Source: Qipengyuania_B sp965214525
GTDB taxonomy: Bacteria > Pseudomonadota > Alphaproteobacteria > Sphingomonadales > Sphingomonadaceae
Assembly: GCA_965214525.1 (NCBI GenBank)
Contig: OZ243959.1
Location: 2,776,535 to 2,840,534, forward strand
Direction of reading: 5' to 3'
DNA length: 64,000 nucleotides
A program made the translations under genes and the position numbers. The first letter of the stretch is position 1. Every line of letters starts with the position of its first letter. This document shows, piece after piece, positions 1-10,990 of the stretch. Below the pieces are notes generated by a model. That model was not told the DNA's origin. It ran no database searches and saw only the letters and a list, made by a program, of their open reading frames with translations.

Positions 1-858
1 CTCCGCACCGATCAGCGAGGCGTCGCCTGCGCCATGGCACTTGCCGAAGGTGTGGCCGCCGGCGGTTAGCGCGACGGTTTCCTCGTCGTTCATCGCCATT
101 CGGCCGAACGTCTCGCGCATGTCGCGCGCGGATTGCAGCGGGTCGGGATTGCCGCCCGGACCTTCCGGGTTGACGTAGATGAGGCCCATCTGGATCGCAG
201 CCAGTGGGTTCTCCAGCGCCATCTCCTTATCGGGCTGGATGCGGGTTTCCTCCCCTTCGACCCAGTTTTCTTCAGTGCCCCAATAGACATCGGTTTCCGG
301 CTCGAACACGTCGGCACGGCCGCCACCAAAGCCGAAAACCGGGCCACCCATCGATTCGATCGCGACATTGCCCGTCAGGATGAAGAGGTCGGCCCAGCTG
401 ATATGCTTGCCGTATTTCTGCTTGATCGGCCACAACAGGCGACGCGCCTTGTCGAGATTGGCGTTGTCGGGCCAGGAGTTGAGGGGGGCGAACCGCTGTT
501 GACCGCTGGACGAGCCGCCGCGACCGTCCGCCGTGCGATAAGTGCCTGCAGCGTGCCACGCCATGCGAATGAAAAACGGGCCGTAATGCCCGTAATCAGC
601 GGGCCACCAAGGCTGGCTGTCGGTCATCAACGCATGAAGATCCTGCTTCAGCGCCTGGTAATTGAGCGCATTGAAAGCTTCCGCATAGTCATAATCCTCG
701 CCCATCGGGTTGGCGCTTTTGCCACCTTGGGTCAGAATTTCGAGTTGCAACGCATCGGGCCACCAGTCGCGGTTGGTCCGTCCAAGCATGGCGCGTACGC
801 CACCGTCGCCCGAAAATGGGCATCCGCCGCCCGGAATGCTGCCTGTCGCTACGTCCAT
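1..858 (-). CDS. katG: Catalase-peroxidase KatG, N-terminal part (cut by window edge)
   Basis: Bifunctional haem catalase-peroxidase that removes hydrogen peroxide in the cytoplasm. I translated the minus strand from ATG 858-856; the first 286 residues are present and the rest lies left of the window. The distal haem pocket is visible as Arg98, Trp101 and His102 in IRMAWHAAGTYR. Tyr228 (LIYVNPEGP) and Met254 (FGRMAMND) sit where the family forms its Trp-Tyr-Met crosslink, and the proximal haem ligand is His269 in AGGHTFGK. The start is supported by an AGGAGA ribosome site about 7 bases upstream. The gene stands alone behind a 433-base upstream gap, so it probably has its own promoter; I could not identify an OxyR site. 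Overlapping open frames on the plus strand are shadows. Confidence 0.96.
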   Translation of the reverse strand, partial: MDVATGSIPGGGCPFSGDGGVRAMLGRTNRDWWPDALQLEILTQGGKSANPMGEDYDYAEAFNALNYQALKQDLHALMTDSQPWWPADYGHYGPFFIRMAWHAAGTYRTADGRGGSSSGQQRFAPLNSWPDNANLDKARRLLWPIKQKYGKHISWADLFILTGNVAIESMGGPVFGFGGGRADVFEPETDVYWGTEENWVEGEETRIQPDKEMALENPLAAIQMGLIYVNPEGPGGNPDPLQSARDMRETFGRMAMNDEETVALTAGGHTFGKCHGAGDASLIGAE

Positions 859-1291
859 GAAAATGTCTCCTGCAAATTGCTTCGTCTGGCCAAGTTATAA
901 GGTCAGCATGTCAGTTCGCGTTATGAGCGTCCAATCGATTAAAGCACCCTGATCAATCGAAAGGACCGTTCAGAAGCGCTTGATCGACAACTGACTTGGA
1001 TAATTGAATTACGGATTGGCAGCACCGGCGTTCCTGCATCGATGAAGCTATGCCACCTGCCGCCCCGCTTTTGCGATAGAACCAAAAAACCCGGAGCTTT
1101 TGGGGGGAGGGGCGCTCCGGGTTTTCCGGTGAGCCAGCCATTGGACGGGCTCTCGACCGGTCTATCCAGCGGAATTCGACCGGGGTCAGGTGGATAGTCG
1201 ACAGATAGGTGCGTTGCTTGGGAATAGAAGCGGATAGATGCGATGGCTGTGATCGCAAAAGCAGATCGCCTATGACGGCAGTGGACGTCCC
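859..1291. other. Intergenic region between aroC and katG
   Basis: This 433-base stretch separates two minus-strand genes. It holds a strong hairpin terminator (entered separately) and, close to katG, a possible -10 hexamer TATAAC on the minus strand at 893-898 without a convincing -35. Open frames on the minus strand here (for example 953-1258) lack family features and run through the terminator hairpin, so I do not call a gene. Confidence 0.6.
1084..1125 (-). terminator. Rho-independent terminator downstream of aroC
   Basis: A perfect 12-base stem pairs 1086-1097 with 1114-1125 (AAAACCCGGAGC against GCTCCGGGTTTT). On the minus strand the stem is followed by a run of six T (1089-1084). The T run and position fit termination of aroC transcription about 170 bases after its stop. 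Confidence 0.75.
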
Positions 1292-2374
1292 TTACTGGCT
1301 GGTGCCACATTGCGCACGATGCAACAGCGCGTGATCGGCCAGCGTGAACGCCATCATCGCCGCAACGACCGGGGTTCCGCGAATACCGACGCACGGATCA
1401 TGGCGGCCCTTGGTGCGCACCTGCGTCGTCTCGCCGTCGCGTGTCACGCTTTGCACCGGTTGGAGGATCGAACTAGTTGGCTTGAATGCCACGCGCACCA
1501 CCACTGGCTGGCCGGTCGATATTCCACCAGCGACGCCACCCGCGTGATTGGCGAGGAATTCCGGTCCTTCCGAACCTTCGCCGGGGCGCATCGGATCGGC
1601 GTTCTCTTCGCCCGAAAGGCGCGCGGCGCCAAAGCCGTCACCAATCTCGACGCCTTTGACCGCATTGATGCCCATCATAGCGGCGGCAAGGTCGGCATCG
1701 AGCTTGGCGTAGATCGGTGCTCCCCATCCAGCGGGCACCCCTTGCGCGACGCATTCGACCACAGCGCCAAGCGAAGAACCTGCCTTGCGCGCTTCATCCA
1801 CCAGCTTCTCCCACCGCTTCGCTGCCCGCGGATCGGGGCACCAGAACGGGTTGCGCATGACCTCCTCGACATCGAAGCGCGTCCGATCGATGGCGTCGCT
1901 GCCGATCTGGACGACGTAGGCGATGATGCGCACTTGCGGGATCACCAGGCGGGCGACCGCGCCCGCCGCCACCCGTGCCGCTGTTTCCCGCGCGCTCGAT
2001 CGCCCGCCGCCGCGAAAGTCGCGCAACCCGTATTTGGCATCGTAAGCGTAATCGGCATGACCAGGGCGGTAGGTGTTGGCGATCTCGGAATAATCTTTTG
2101 ACCGTTGATCCGTGTTCTCGATCATCAAGCTGATCGGTGTGCCCGTCGTCTTGCCGTCGAACACACCTGAAAGGATGCGGACGCGGTCAGCCTCCTGCCG
2201 CTGCGTCGTGAACCGCGACCGCCCGGGTCGCCGCGCATCCAGAAAAGGTTGCAGTTTGTCTTCGCTCAACATCAGACCGGGCGGGCATCCGTCGATGATC
2301 GCGCCCAACGCCGGGCCATGGCTTTCCCCCCAGGTCGTGAAACGCAAGACCCGCCCGAATGTGTTCCAACTCAT
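1292..2374 (-). CDS. aroC: Chorismate synthase
   Basis: Last enzyme of the shikimate pathway: anti-1,4-elimination of phosphate from EPSP to give chorismate, with reduced FMN as cofactor. 360 residues, normal for the family. The three family signatures are present: GESHGPALGAIIDGCPPG near residues 16-33, GRSSARETAARVAAGA near 124-139, and TKGRHDPCVGIRG near the C-terminus. The open frame extends 63 codons further upstream, but the family N-terminus MSWNTFGRVLRFTTWGESHG fixes the start at ATG 2374; the upstream part is unlike the family. Divergent from ruvA (133-base gap). Confidence 0.96.
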   Translation of the reverse strand: MSWNTFGRVLRFTTWGESHGPALGAIIDGCPPGLMLSEDKLQPFLDARRPGRSRFTTQRQEADRVRILSGVFDGKTTGTPISLMIENTDQRSKDYSEIANTYRPGHADYAYDAKYGLRDFRGGGRSSARETAARVAAGAVARLVIPQVRIIAYVVQIGSDAIDRTRFDVEEVMRNPFWCPDPRAAKRWEKLVDEARKAGSSLGAVVECVAQGVPAGWGAPIYAKLDADLAAAMMGINAVKGVEIGDGFGAARLSGEENADPMRPGEGSEGPEFLANHAGGVAGGISTGQPVVVRVAFKPTSSILQPVQSVTRDGETTQVRTKGRHDPCVGIRGTPVVAAMMAFTLADHALLHRAQCGTSQ

Positions 2375-2507
2375 TGGTAGGGCTGTGGCGCAACCGGTGC
2401 CCGCTGTCGAGCGGTGAGCCCTTTCATCCGTGGGGCAAACATGGCATCCGGCGGGGGATGAACCCCCGATCATTCTCCAGGCTGCAAGGCGACGCAGGCA
2501 TGGCGTC

Positions 2508-3110
2508 ATGATCGCGAAACTGTCCGGCAGGCTGGATGCGACCGGGGCGGACTGGGCGGTCATCGACGTGGCCGGTGTCGGCTATCTCGTTCACTGCTCG
2601 GCCCGGACGCTGACCGCGCTGGGGGAAGTGGGGGAAGCGTGCCGGGTGTTCACCGATCTGCAGGTAAGCGAAAACGACATGCGCCTGTTAGGCTTCGCAG
2701 ACGCAGCGGAACGGGACTGGTTCCGCCTGCTGACAGGTGTGCAGGGGGTTGGAAGCAAGGTGGCTCTCGCGATCCTGTCGGCATTATCGGCGGGAGAACT
2801 GCGCGACGCTTGCGCAGGCGGCAACGCGGCAATGGTGGCGCGAGCGCAAGGGGTCGGACCGAAGCTGGCGAGCCGGATCGTCAACGAGCTGAAGGACAGG
2901 GCGGGGACGCTCCTGGGCAGCGGGGCAGCGGGGGGCGCGGCCGCGCTGCCGGTTGGCGGCGCAAGCGCGGATGCAGTCTCGGCATTGGAGAATCTTGGCT
3001 TCAAGCCCGCCGTGGCGGCACGGGCGGTGGCGCAGGCGCAAGGCGAGTTGGGTGAGGGAGCCAGTGAGGGGGAGCTAATCCGCGTGGCGTTGAAGCGGGC
3101 AGCGGGGTGA
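2508..3110 (+). CDS. ruvA: Holliday junction branch migration protein RuvA
   Basis: DNA-binding subunit of the RuvAB branch-migration motor, which recognises four-way junctions and loads RuvB. 200 residues. The N-terminal OB-fold begins MIAKLSGRLD; helix-hairpin-helix repeats (GVQGVGSKVALAI and GVGPKLASRIVNEL) lie in the middle; the C-terminal domain III (ALENLGFKPAVAARAV), which contacts RuvB, follows a Gly/Ala-rich linker. I chose ATG 2508 because the preceding 26 codons of the open frame are not family-like. ruvB follows, separated by one small gene; ruvC is not adjacent. Confidence 0.96.
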   Translation: MIAKLSGRLDATGADWAVIDVAGVGYLVHCSARTLTALGEVGEACRVFTDLQVSENDMRLLGFADAAERDWFRLLTGVQGVGSKVALAILSALSAGELRDACAGGNAAMVARAQGVGPKLASRIVNELKDRAGTLLGSGAAGGAAALPVGGASADAVSALENLGFKPAVAARAVAQAQGELGEGASEGELIRVALKRAAG

Positions 3111-3180
3111 TGCTCTCTACTCCATCCTGTCATGCTGAACTCGGTTCAAAACTCATGTATCGGAATATGACGAATGGGCA

Positions 3181-3435
3181 GTGGGCAATAAAAAGGAAAA
3201 TTTATTGACGCTTCTCGTCCGTGTCATCGTTGAAGGGATCAGATTTAATGGTTGCCTTCGGATTTGGGTACCCATTCTTATCATCCCCTTCTTCGCCGTA
3301 GTCGGCCTTGCGCGAGAAGTAATGGATTGGACCGAAAAAAGCCGGAAGTGCGAACAGGAAGGAGGAACTTGGGCTGGCGGATATCTGAAAGGCGCTCATT
3401 GCGTAGTCCCGGAAAAAAGCGAGAATGATTGGTGA
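3181..3435 (+). CDS. Small membrane protein between ruvA and ruvB
   Basis: An 84-residue protein of unknown function, read from GTG 3181. One clear hydrophobic segment (IWVPILIIPFFAVVGLA, about residues 28-44) follows a basic N-terminus. A soluble C-terminal part has two Cys separated by a Gly/Trp-containing loop (KCEQEGGTWAGGYLKGAHCV), which could form a disulphide if exported. Its stop overlaps the GTG start of ruvB by four bases (GTGA), an arrangement that suggests translational coupling and supports it as a real gene. The stretch is AT-richer than ruvA and ruvB. I see no family I can name; the start is uncertain because no good ribosome site precedes it. Confidence 0.6.
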   Translation: MGNKKENLLTLLVRVIVEGIRFNGCLRIWVPILIIPFFAVVGLAREVMDWTEKSRKCEQEGGTWAGGYLKGAHCVVPEKSENDW

Positions 3436-4469
3436 GTGATCCCACCCCCCTCCACACCCCCGCGCGCCAGCCGGACGATCCGGACGCGGCGCTGCGCCCG
3501 AAGTCGCTCAAGGAGTTCATCGGGCAGGAAGCCGCGCGCGAAAACCTCGCTGTCTTTATTGCGGCGGCCAAGGCGCGCGGCGAAGCGATGGACCATACGT
3601 TGTTCTTCGGGCCGCCGGGGCTTGGCAAGACCACCTTGGCGCAGATCGTCGCGCGCGAACTTGGCGCGGGCTTTCGCGCCACCAGCGGGCCGGTGGTGGC
3701 CAAGGCGGGCGACCTTGCCGCGTTGCTCACCAATCTGGAGCCTAACGACGTATTGTTCATCGACGAGATCCATCGTCTCAATCCGGTCGTGGAGGAAGTT
3801 CTGTATCCGGCGATGGAAGACCGTGCGCTCGATCTTATGATCGGCGAAGGCCCTTCGGCGCGCAGCGTGCGGATCGATCTGCCGCCCTTTACCTTGATCG
3901 GGGCAACCACGCGGCAGGGGCTGCTGACTACGCCCTTGCGCGATCGGTTCGGCATTCCGGTGCGCCTCAATTTCTATACGCATGAGGAACTGGAGCGGGT
4001 GGTTGCCCGGGGCGCACGGCTGCTCGGCCTGGACATTGCCGACGACGGCGCGGCCGAGATCGCCCGGCGTAGCCGCGGTACGCCGCGGGTCGCCGGCCGG
4101 CTGCTGCGGCGCGTGCGCGACTTTGCTCATGTGGGCGGGTCGAAAACCGTCTCCCGTCGCATTGCCGACGAAGCGCTGACCAAGCTCGAGATTGACCGCC
4201 TGGGCCTCGATGCGATGGATCGCCGTTATCTCATTATGGTCGCCACCACCTATAAGGGCGGCCCGGTCGGGGTCGAAACCCTGGCCGCGGGTCTTGCCGA
4301 ACCGCGTGACACGATCGAAGATGTGATCGAACCGTTTCTCATCCAATTGGGCCTGATTGCCCGCACCGCGCGGGGGCGTTGCCTGAATGACGATGGCTGG
4401 CGGCATCTGGAGATCGATCCACCGCGAAAGGCGCTCGATCAAGGCGGACTGTTCGACGACGGCAGGTAA
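3432..4469 (+). CDS. ruvB: Holliday junction helicase motor RuvB
   Basis: AAA+ ATPase that drives branch migration with RuvA. 345 residues. Walker A GPPGLGKTT lies at about 60-68, Walker B LFIDEIHRLN at about 108-117, and the sensor/arginine region GATTRQGLLTTPLRDRFG at about 158-174. The C-terminal winged helix carries the YKGGPVGVETLAAGL segment typical of RuvB. GTG 3432 is preferred over the in-frame TTG three bases earlier because it forms a GTGA overlap with the preceding stop. Confidence 0.96.
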   Translation: MSDPTPLHTPARQPDDPDAALRPKSLKEFIGQEAARENLAVFIAAAKARGEAMDHTLFFGPPGLGKTTLAQIVARELGAGFRATSGPVVAKAGDLAALLTNLEPNDVLFIDEIHRLNPVVEEVLYPAMEDRALDLMIGEGPSARSVRIDLPPFTLIGATTRQGLLTTPLRDRFGIPVRLNFYTHEELERVVARGARLLGLDIADDGAAEIARRSRGTPRVAGRLLRRVRDFAHVGGSKTVSRRIADEALTKLEIDRLGLDAMDRRYLIMVATTYKGGPVGVETLAAGLAEPRDTIEDVIEPFLIQLGLIARTARGRCLNDDGWRHLEIDPPRKALDQGGLFDDGR

Positions 4470-4568
4470 GCTGTTCGGCACATAACACGCGTAATGAGCC
4501 TCCAACTCCCGTATGGGGTCCCAAGAAACTCAACGCGTTGATCCAACGCAATAACATGGAGCCATGAT

Positions 4569-5309
4569 ATGTCGATGCAGCGCGAAGCGCGCTTATTAAT
4601 TGAGCGGTTGGCAGGCATCCACATGCTGCGTGAACTGCCTGCAGGAATTGATCTGGCGCACGATATCAGGCGCTGGATCCCCGGCCTGGAAGTCAGAACG
4701 ATCCTGGACGTGGGAGCGAATGTCGGCCAGTCCGCCCGGCAATTCATCGAGGATTACGAGAAGGCAATCGTCCATAGTTTCGAGCCGGCCGACACCATCT
4801 TCAAAAAATTGAAGAAGAATACTGAAGATTGCGATCGCATTCATTGTCATCAATTGGCCATCGGTCGCCGGGCGGAAGAACGGGCTTTCGTCGTCAAGAA
4901 CCTGGTGTCGCACATCGCAGCGCCTGACGAGGATCTGCAGGGGAGGGAAGTGCAGACCACGCCCGTCGAACGGCTCGATCAATTCTGTAAACGTCAGAAT
5001 ATCGCCCATATCAACATACTGAAGATCGATACGGAGGGGCACGATTTCGAAGTCCTCGAAGGCAGCGACGAACTCTGCCAGCGGTCGATGATCGATCTGG
5101 TGCTGGTCGAGAGTGGACTGTATCCATCCAACGAGAGGCACGTGCCCTTCCGCAAGTTTCAGGATTGGTTCGAGAAGCGGGGATATTTCTTGTTCGGATT
5201 CTACGAGCAGACCCATGAATTCAATGGCGAACCACAACTGCGCCGGGCTGATGTCGCCTTCATTTCGCCAAGGGTTCGCGAATTCTACCGCCGCCCGCCA
5301 ATCGGTTGA
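4569..5309 (+). CDS. FkbM-family SAM-dependent methyltransferase
   Basis: 246 residues with the FkbM-type methyltransferase layout. The SAM-binding motif I LDVGANVGQ is at about 46-54, an acidic strand end (HSFEP) follows, and the conserved LKIDTEGHDFEVLEG segment lies in the second half. Family members usually methylate oxygen atoms of sugars or polyketides; the substrate cannot be read here. It is the first of two plus-strand genes after ruvB; the next encodes an exported PEP-CTERM esterase, so a role in surface polysaccharide is possible but only inferred from proximity. Confidence 0.85.
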   Translation: MSMQREARLLIERLAGIHMLRELPAGIDLAHDIRRWIPGLEVRTILDVGANVGQSARQFIEDYEKAIVHSFEPADTIFKKLKKNTEDCDRIHCHQLAIGRRAEERAFVVKNLVSHIAAPDEDLQGREVQTTPVERLDQFCKRQNIAHINILKIDTEGHDFEVLEGSDELCQRSMIDLVLVESGLYPSNERHVPFRKFQDWFEKRGYFLFGFYEQTHEFNGEPQLRRADVAFISPRVREFYRRPPIG

Positions 5310-5416
5310 GGGTCACGCCTCCTCAAAGGAATAATCCCGACTGTTCAGCCTATTGTCACAAATCTGAAACAGGGCTATCGATCGATTCCGTTAACCATAA
5401 AAAAGGGACAGGATCG

Positions 5417-6403
5417 ATGGCAAAAGCTTTTGGACTAGCCGTTTCGCTCGTGGCTTTGACAGCGGCCGTGCCGGTGGCCGCGCAAGAAGACGGCTCACCT
5501 GTCAGTTCCTTGACCGTGTTCGGCGACAGTCTTGTCGACGCTGGCAATACGCGGACCTTGTTCCCTTCGGCAGCCAACCCGGCGTTAGGTTACTTCGAAG
5601 GCCGGTTCACCAATGGCTACGACTACACGGATCTGTTGAGCATCGATCTGTTCGGCACGCCAACTACCGCGTCCCTTCAGGGCGGCACCAACTTCGCCTT
5701 TGGCGGTGCACGCGCGACAATGACGTCCGCATTGCCCGACCTGGGTGAGCAGCTGGACTTGTATCGTGGCTTTTTGGCGAATGGCGGGTCTGTTGATTCG
5801 ACCGGGCTTTACGTCCTGAACATCGGCGGGAACGACATCTTCGCCGCCGCCAACGACGGGGCGCCCGCCGGGTACGAGAGCGATACCGCATTCCTGAAGG
5901 ACGCCGCCTCGATCTATGCGCAGGCGGTGCAGACCCTGGCCGATCTAGGGGCGACGAACTTCCTTATCACCGGCTTTCCGAACGCGGCACCCGGGCAGAT
6001 CGAGTTCTCGCAGGAAGCCAATGTGTACTTGATGAGCGAACTTGCCGCCCTGTCGCTCGACGAGAATGTCACGGTAAACTTTTTCAGCTATCTCGATTTC
6101 TTCGGCAGATTACGGACCGACCCAACGAAATTCGGGCTACCGGCCGACCTGAACTTCACGACAAACTGCCGCGCGGCGAACGCCGTCCCGGATTGCAGCC
6201 CGTATTTCTCGTTCGATGGCGTCCATCCCACGGCGGCCGTGCAGCGCGCGGTGTATGACGACATCCAACGGCAATTCGGCTTCTCCGCGCCCGTTCCGGA
6301 ACCGAGCACCTGGCTCATGATGATAATTGGGTTCGCGCTGATCGGGGCGCAGATGCGGGCATCGCGGCGGCGGTCCCTGCGCGTCGCATACGATTTCGCA
6401 TAA
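5417..6403 (+). CDS. Exported SGNH-type esterase/lipase with PEP-CTERM anchor
   Basis: 328 residues. A Sec signal peptide (about 1-22, ending AAVPVAAQ) precedes a GDSL/SGNH hydrolase domain: nucleophile Ser38 in FGDSLVD, the Gly block FAFGGARA (93-100), Asn139 in IGGND, and the Asp267/His270 pair in FDGVHP. The C-terminus carries a PEP-CTERM sorting signal: VPEPSTWLMMIIGFALIGA (about 293-311) then Arg-rich residues. Family knowledge says such proteins are exported, processed by exosortase and linked to the surface or exopolysaccharide. The open frame runs 37 codons further upstream, but the signal peptide sets ATG 5417 as the start. Confidence 0.88.
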   Translation: MAKAFGLAVSLVALTAAVPVAAQEDGSPVSSLTVFGDSLVDAGNTRTLFPSAANPALGYFEGRFTNGYDYTDLLSIDLFGTPTTASLQGGTNFAFGGARATMTSALPDLGEQLDLYRGFLANGGSVDSTGLYVLNIGGNDIFAAANDGAPAGYESDTAFLKDAASIYAQAVQTLADLGATNFLITGFPNAAPGQIEFSQEANVYLMSELAALSLDENVTVNFFSYLDFFGRLRTDPTKFGLPADLNFTTNCRAANAVPDCSPYFSFDGVHPTAAVQRAVYDDIQRQFGFSAPVPEPSTWLMMIIGFALIGAQMRASRRRSLRVAYDFA

Positions 6404-6410
6404 TTGGCGA

Positions 6411-6436
6411 ACGGGCGCCGCCAAGGCGGTGCCCGT
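6411..6436 (+). terminator. Hairpin terminator between the PEP-CTERM gene and acnA
   Basis: A 12-base stem (one G-U pair) joins 6411-6422 to 6425-6436, just after the esterase stop, followed by CGCTGTTTCTT. It lies in the short gap between two convergent genes and probably ends the esterase transcript; the T tract is poor. Confidence 0.5.
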
Positions 6437-6469
6437 CGCTGTTTCTTGCGAAACTTCTTTCGCGCTCTC

Positions 6470-9142
<2,673 letters not shown>

Positions 9143-9259
9143 GCGGGTAAGTCCTTCTCGTCTGATTGAATGCCCCTGAACTTCTTGAACGGGCGAGGCG
9201 TTAATACGTGCCGCCGCGCTGCCGGTTTTTGCCCCAAAAAGCAAGGGGCGCGGCCGGTA

Positions 9260-10141
9260 TCAGACCCGATCGGGCAGGGGCGGGCGGCGCGCGGCGATCC
9301 AGCAGCCGATAACGATCAGGGCAGCGCCGGCGAAGGTAGTTGCCGTGACCCGTTCGGCAAAGAACATCCAGCCGAACAGGGCCGCCCACAGGAACCCGCT
9401 ATACTCTATCGGCACCAGCGCCTGCGCCTCGGCCCTCGCATAAGCCCAGGCAAGCGCCATCGCTCCACCAATTGTCAACAAGGCAGCGGCCCCTATGTCG
9501 ATCAAGGGCTCGGCAGTGGGCAAATGAAGAAACCACGGTGCGGCAATTCCCAGCACGACCGCCGAGACGCCGCCGTGAAACGTCGCGACTTCAGCCGGCT
9601 TTGCGACCTGCGATTGCTGCCGGATGATCACAAAATTGTAGGCGTAGAGCATGGCGGAAAACAGAATGGCGGCAAGCCCCAAAGCGGCGTCTTCGCTCAT
9701 CCGTTCGCGTCCGATGCGTCCGCCGATAATGACGAGTGTCCCGGCAAGACCTAGCACTGCAGCGAAGATGGCTTCGCGGCGGATTGTCTCGCCCAGCAGG
9801 AGGGCCGCAAGATACAGCGCGACCAGCGGCGCGATGAAGGAAATGGCAATGGTTTCGGCGATCGGCAGCTTGGTCAGCGCGTAGAAGAAGGTCAGCGCCA
9901 TGAAGGCCGATACGGTGCCGCGCAGCAGGTGAAGGCGCAGGACGGCGCGTGCGGGCCATTTGCCGCCCAGCGCCAACCAGACCGGCGCGATGATGGCGAA
10001 CGACAGGGCCGCGCGTAGCCACGCAGCGCTGTAGGCACCCACCGCGAGCGCAGCGCCCTTCATGAACGCGTCCATGAGCGAGAGCATGGCCACGCCGGCG
10101 AAGGTCGCGACTACAGGAAGGAGCGGATGATCGCGGCTCAT
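9260..10141 (-). CDS. EamA-family (drug/metabolite) membrane transporter
   Basis: 293 residues, almost wholly hydrophobic, consistent with ten transmembrane helices in two EamA repeats. Family features are the ALRAALSFAI-type helix pairs, the PIAETIAISFIAPLVALYLAALLLGE segment at the end of the first repeat, and the matching VPIEYSGFLWAALFGWMFFAE segment in the second. Members export metabolites or amino-acid derivatives; substrate is unknown. Same strand as acnA downstream but with a 117-base gap, so it is probably a separate transcript. Confidence 0.85.
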   Translation of the reverse strand: MSRDHPLLPVVATFAGVAMLSLMDAFMKGAALAVGAYSAAWLRAALSFAIIAPVWLALGGKWPARAVLRLHLLRGTVSAFMALTFFYALTKLPIAETIAISFIAPLVALYLAALLLGETIRREAIFAAVLGLAGTLVIIGGRIGRERMSEDAALGLAAILFSAMLYAYNFVIIRQQSQVAKPAEVATFHGGVSAVVLGIAAPWFLHLPTAEPLIDIGAAALLTIGGAMALAWAYARAEAQALVPIEYSGFLWAALFGWMFFAERVTATTFAGAALIVIGCWIAARRPPLPDRV

Positions 10142-10187
10142 GCCGCTGCGCCTAACTTAGCGCATGGCTCAGGTCACGCGAATGCGG

Positions 10188-10925
10188 TCAGAATACTCCG
10201 GGCAGCATGCGCTCGCGCCCATAGGGCATGTCGGACATCAACAACGGCCCCAATCCACCCGGCAGCTTCGCCGCACGCGACCCGTCATCCTTGATCCCCA
10301 GGCTGTCGGCGAAGAACAGCCGGCCGTCGGGTATCCGGTCAAGCGCATAGGCCATATGTTCGGTAGCCATCGCGGGACAGCCGTTGGAGCGGCCAAGGCG
10401 GCCCCAGCGCTTGGCATGCGCGGGCGTCGCGTAAACGGCGGGATGCATGACGATTGCACGATCAAGCGCATTGGAATTGGTAGGATCGAGCCCGTCCATG
10501 CGCATGGACTTGCCATAGCGGCCGACATAGTGCCCGCGCATCCGGTATGCACCCCGGCTGGTCGCGTTGGAGCCTTCGACATTGGAATAGCGGTCGAGCC
10601 AGCCATCGTGGTTCCGGTCCGACCCCGCGCCGTGAGTGACGAGGAACGAGCGGACTGTCCCGCCTTCCATATCCAGAAAATGCAACCGGTTCGATGCTGA
10701 ATGACGGCCGAAATCCGCAATGGCCACCATGTCACGCTTGGCAATCGCCCCGCCAAGGCGATCCAGTTGCGTACGCGCGACCTTGAACAGTTCGCGGTCG
10801 CGCGCCGATCCCATGCGGGGTGCGGCAAAAACGGGCGCCGAAAGACTAGCGGGGAAGGCCAGGCCTACCGATGCGATGGCGGCTCCCCCAAAGAAACGGC
10901 GGCGAGAAAGATTCTGATCAGACAT
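10188..10925 (-). CDS. Tat-exported murein L,D-transpeptidase catalytic domain protein
   Basis: 245 residues from ATG 10925. The N-terminus has a twin-arginine signal (SRRRFFGG at 7-14, hydrophobic stretch, cleavage near VFAAP). The rest matches the YkuD_2 type L,D-transpeptidase-like family: His161 in VMHPAVYA and the putative nucleophile Cys183 in GRSNGCPAM, within a typical RGAYRMRGHYVGRYGKSMRMDG framework. Such enzymes act on peptidoglycan peptides in the periplasm; activity of this subfamily is less well established than for classical YkuD. The frame is open 8 codons upstream, but the Tat signal fits this start. Confidence 0.82.
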   Translation of the reverse strand: MSDQNLSRRRFFGGAAIASVGLAFPASLSAPVFAAPRMGSARDRELFKVARTQLDRLGGAIAKRDMVAIADFGRHSASNRLHFLDMEGGTVRSFLVTHGAGSDRNHDGWLDRYSNVEGSNATSRGAYRMRGHYVGRYGKSMRMDGLDPTNSNALDRAIVMHPAVYATPAHAKRWGRLGRSNGCPAMATEHMAYALDRIPDGRLFFADSLGIKDDGSRAAKLPGGLGPLLMSDMPYGRERMLPGVF

Positions 10926-10990
10926 GCCCTGCCTTAGCGTAACGAGCATGGCGACGGAATGAACGTGCAGAACGGTTCATCCGCCGGCAA

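Noticed and set aside
133..900. 255-codon plus-strand frame at the left edge
   Set aside because: Antisense of katG, whose protein matches the family in every motif.
953..1258. Minus-strand frame of 101 codons between aroC and katG
   Set aside because: It runs through the terminator hairpin, has no family features and no ribosome site.
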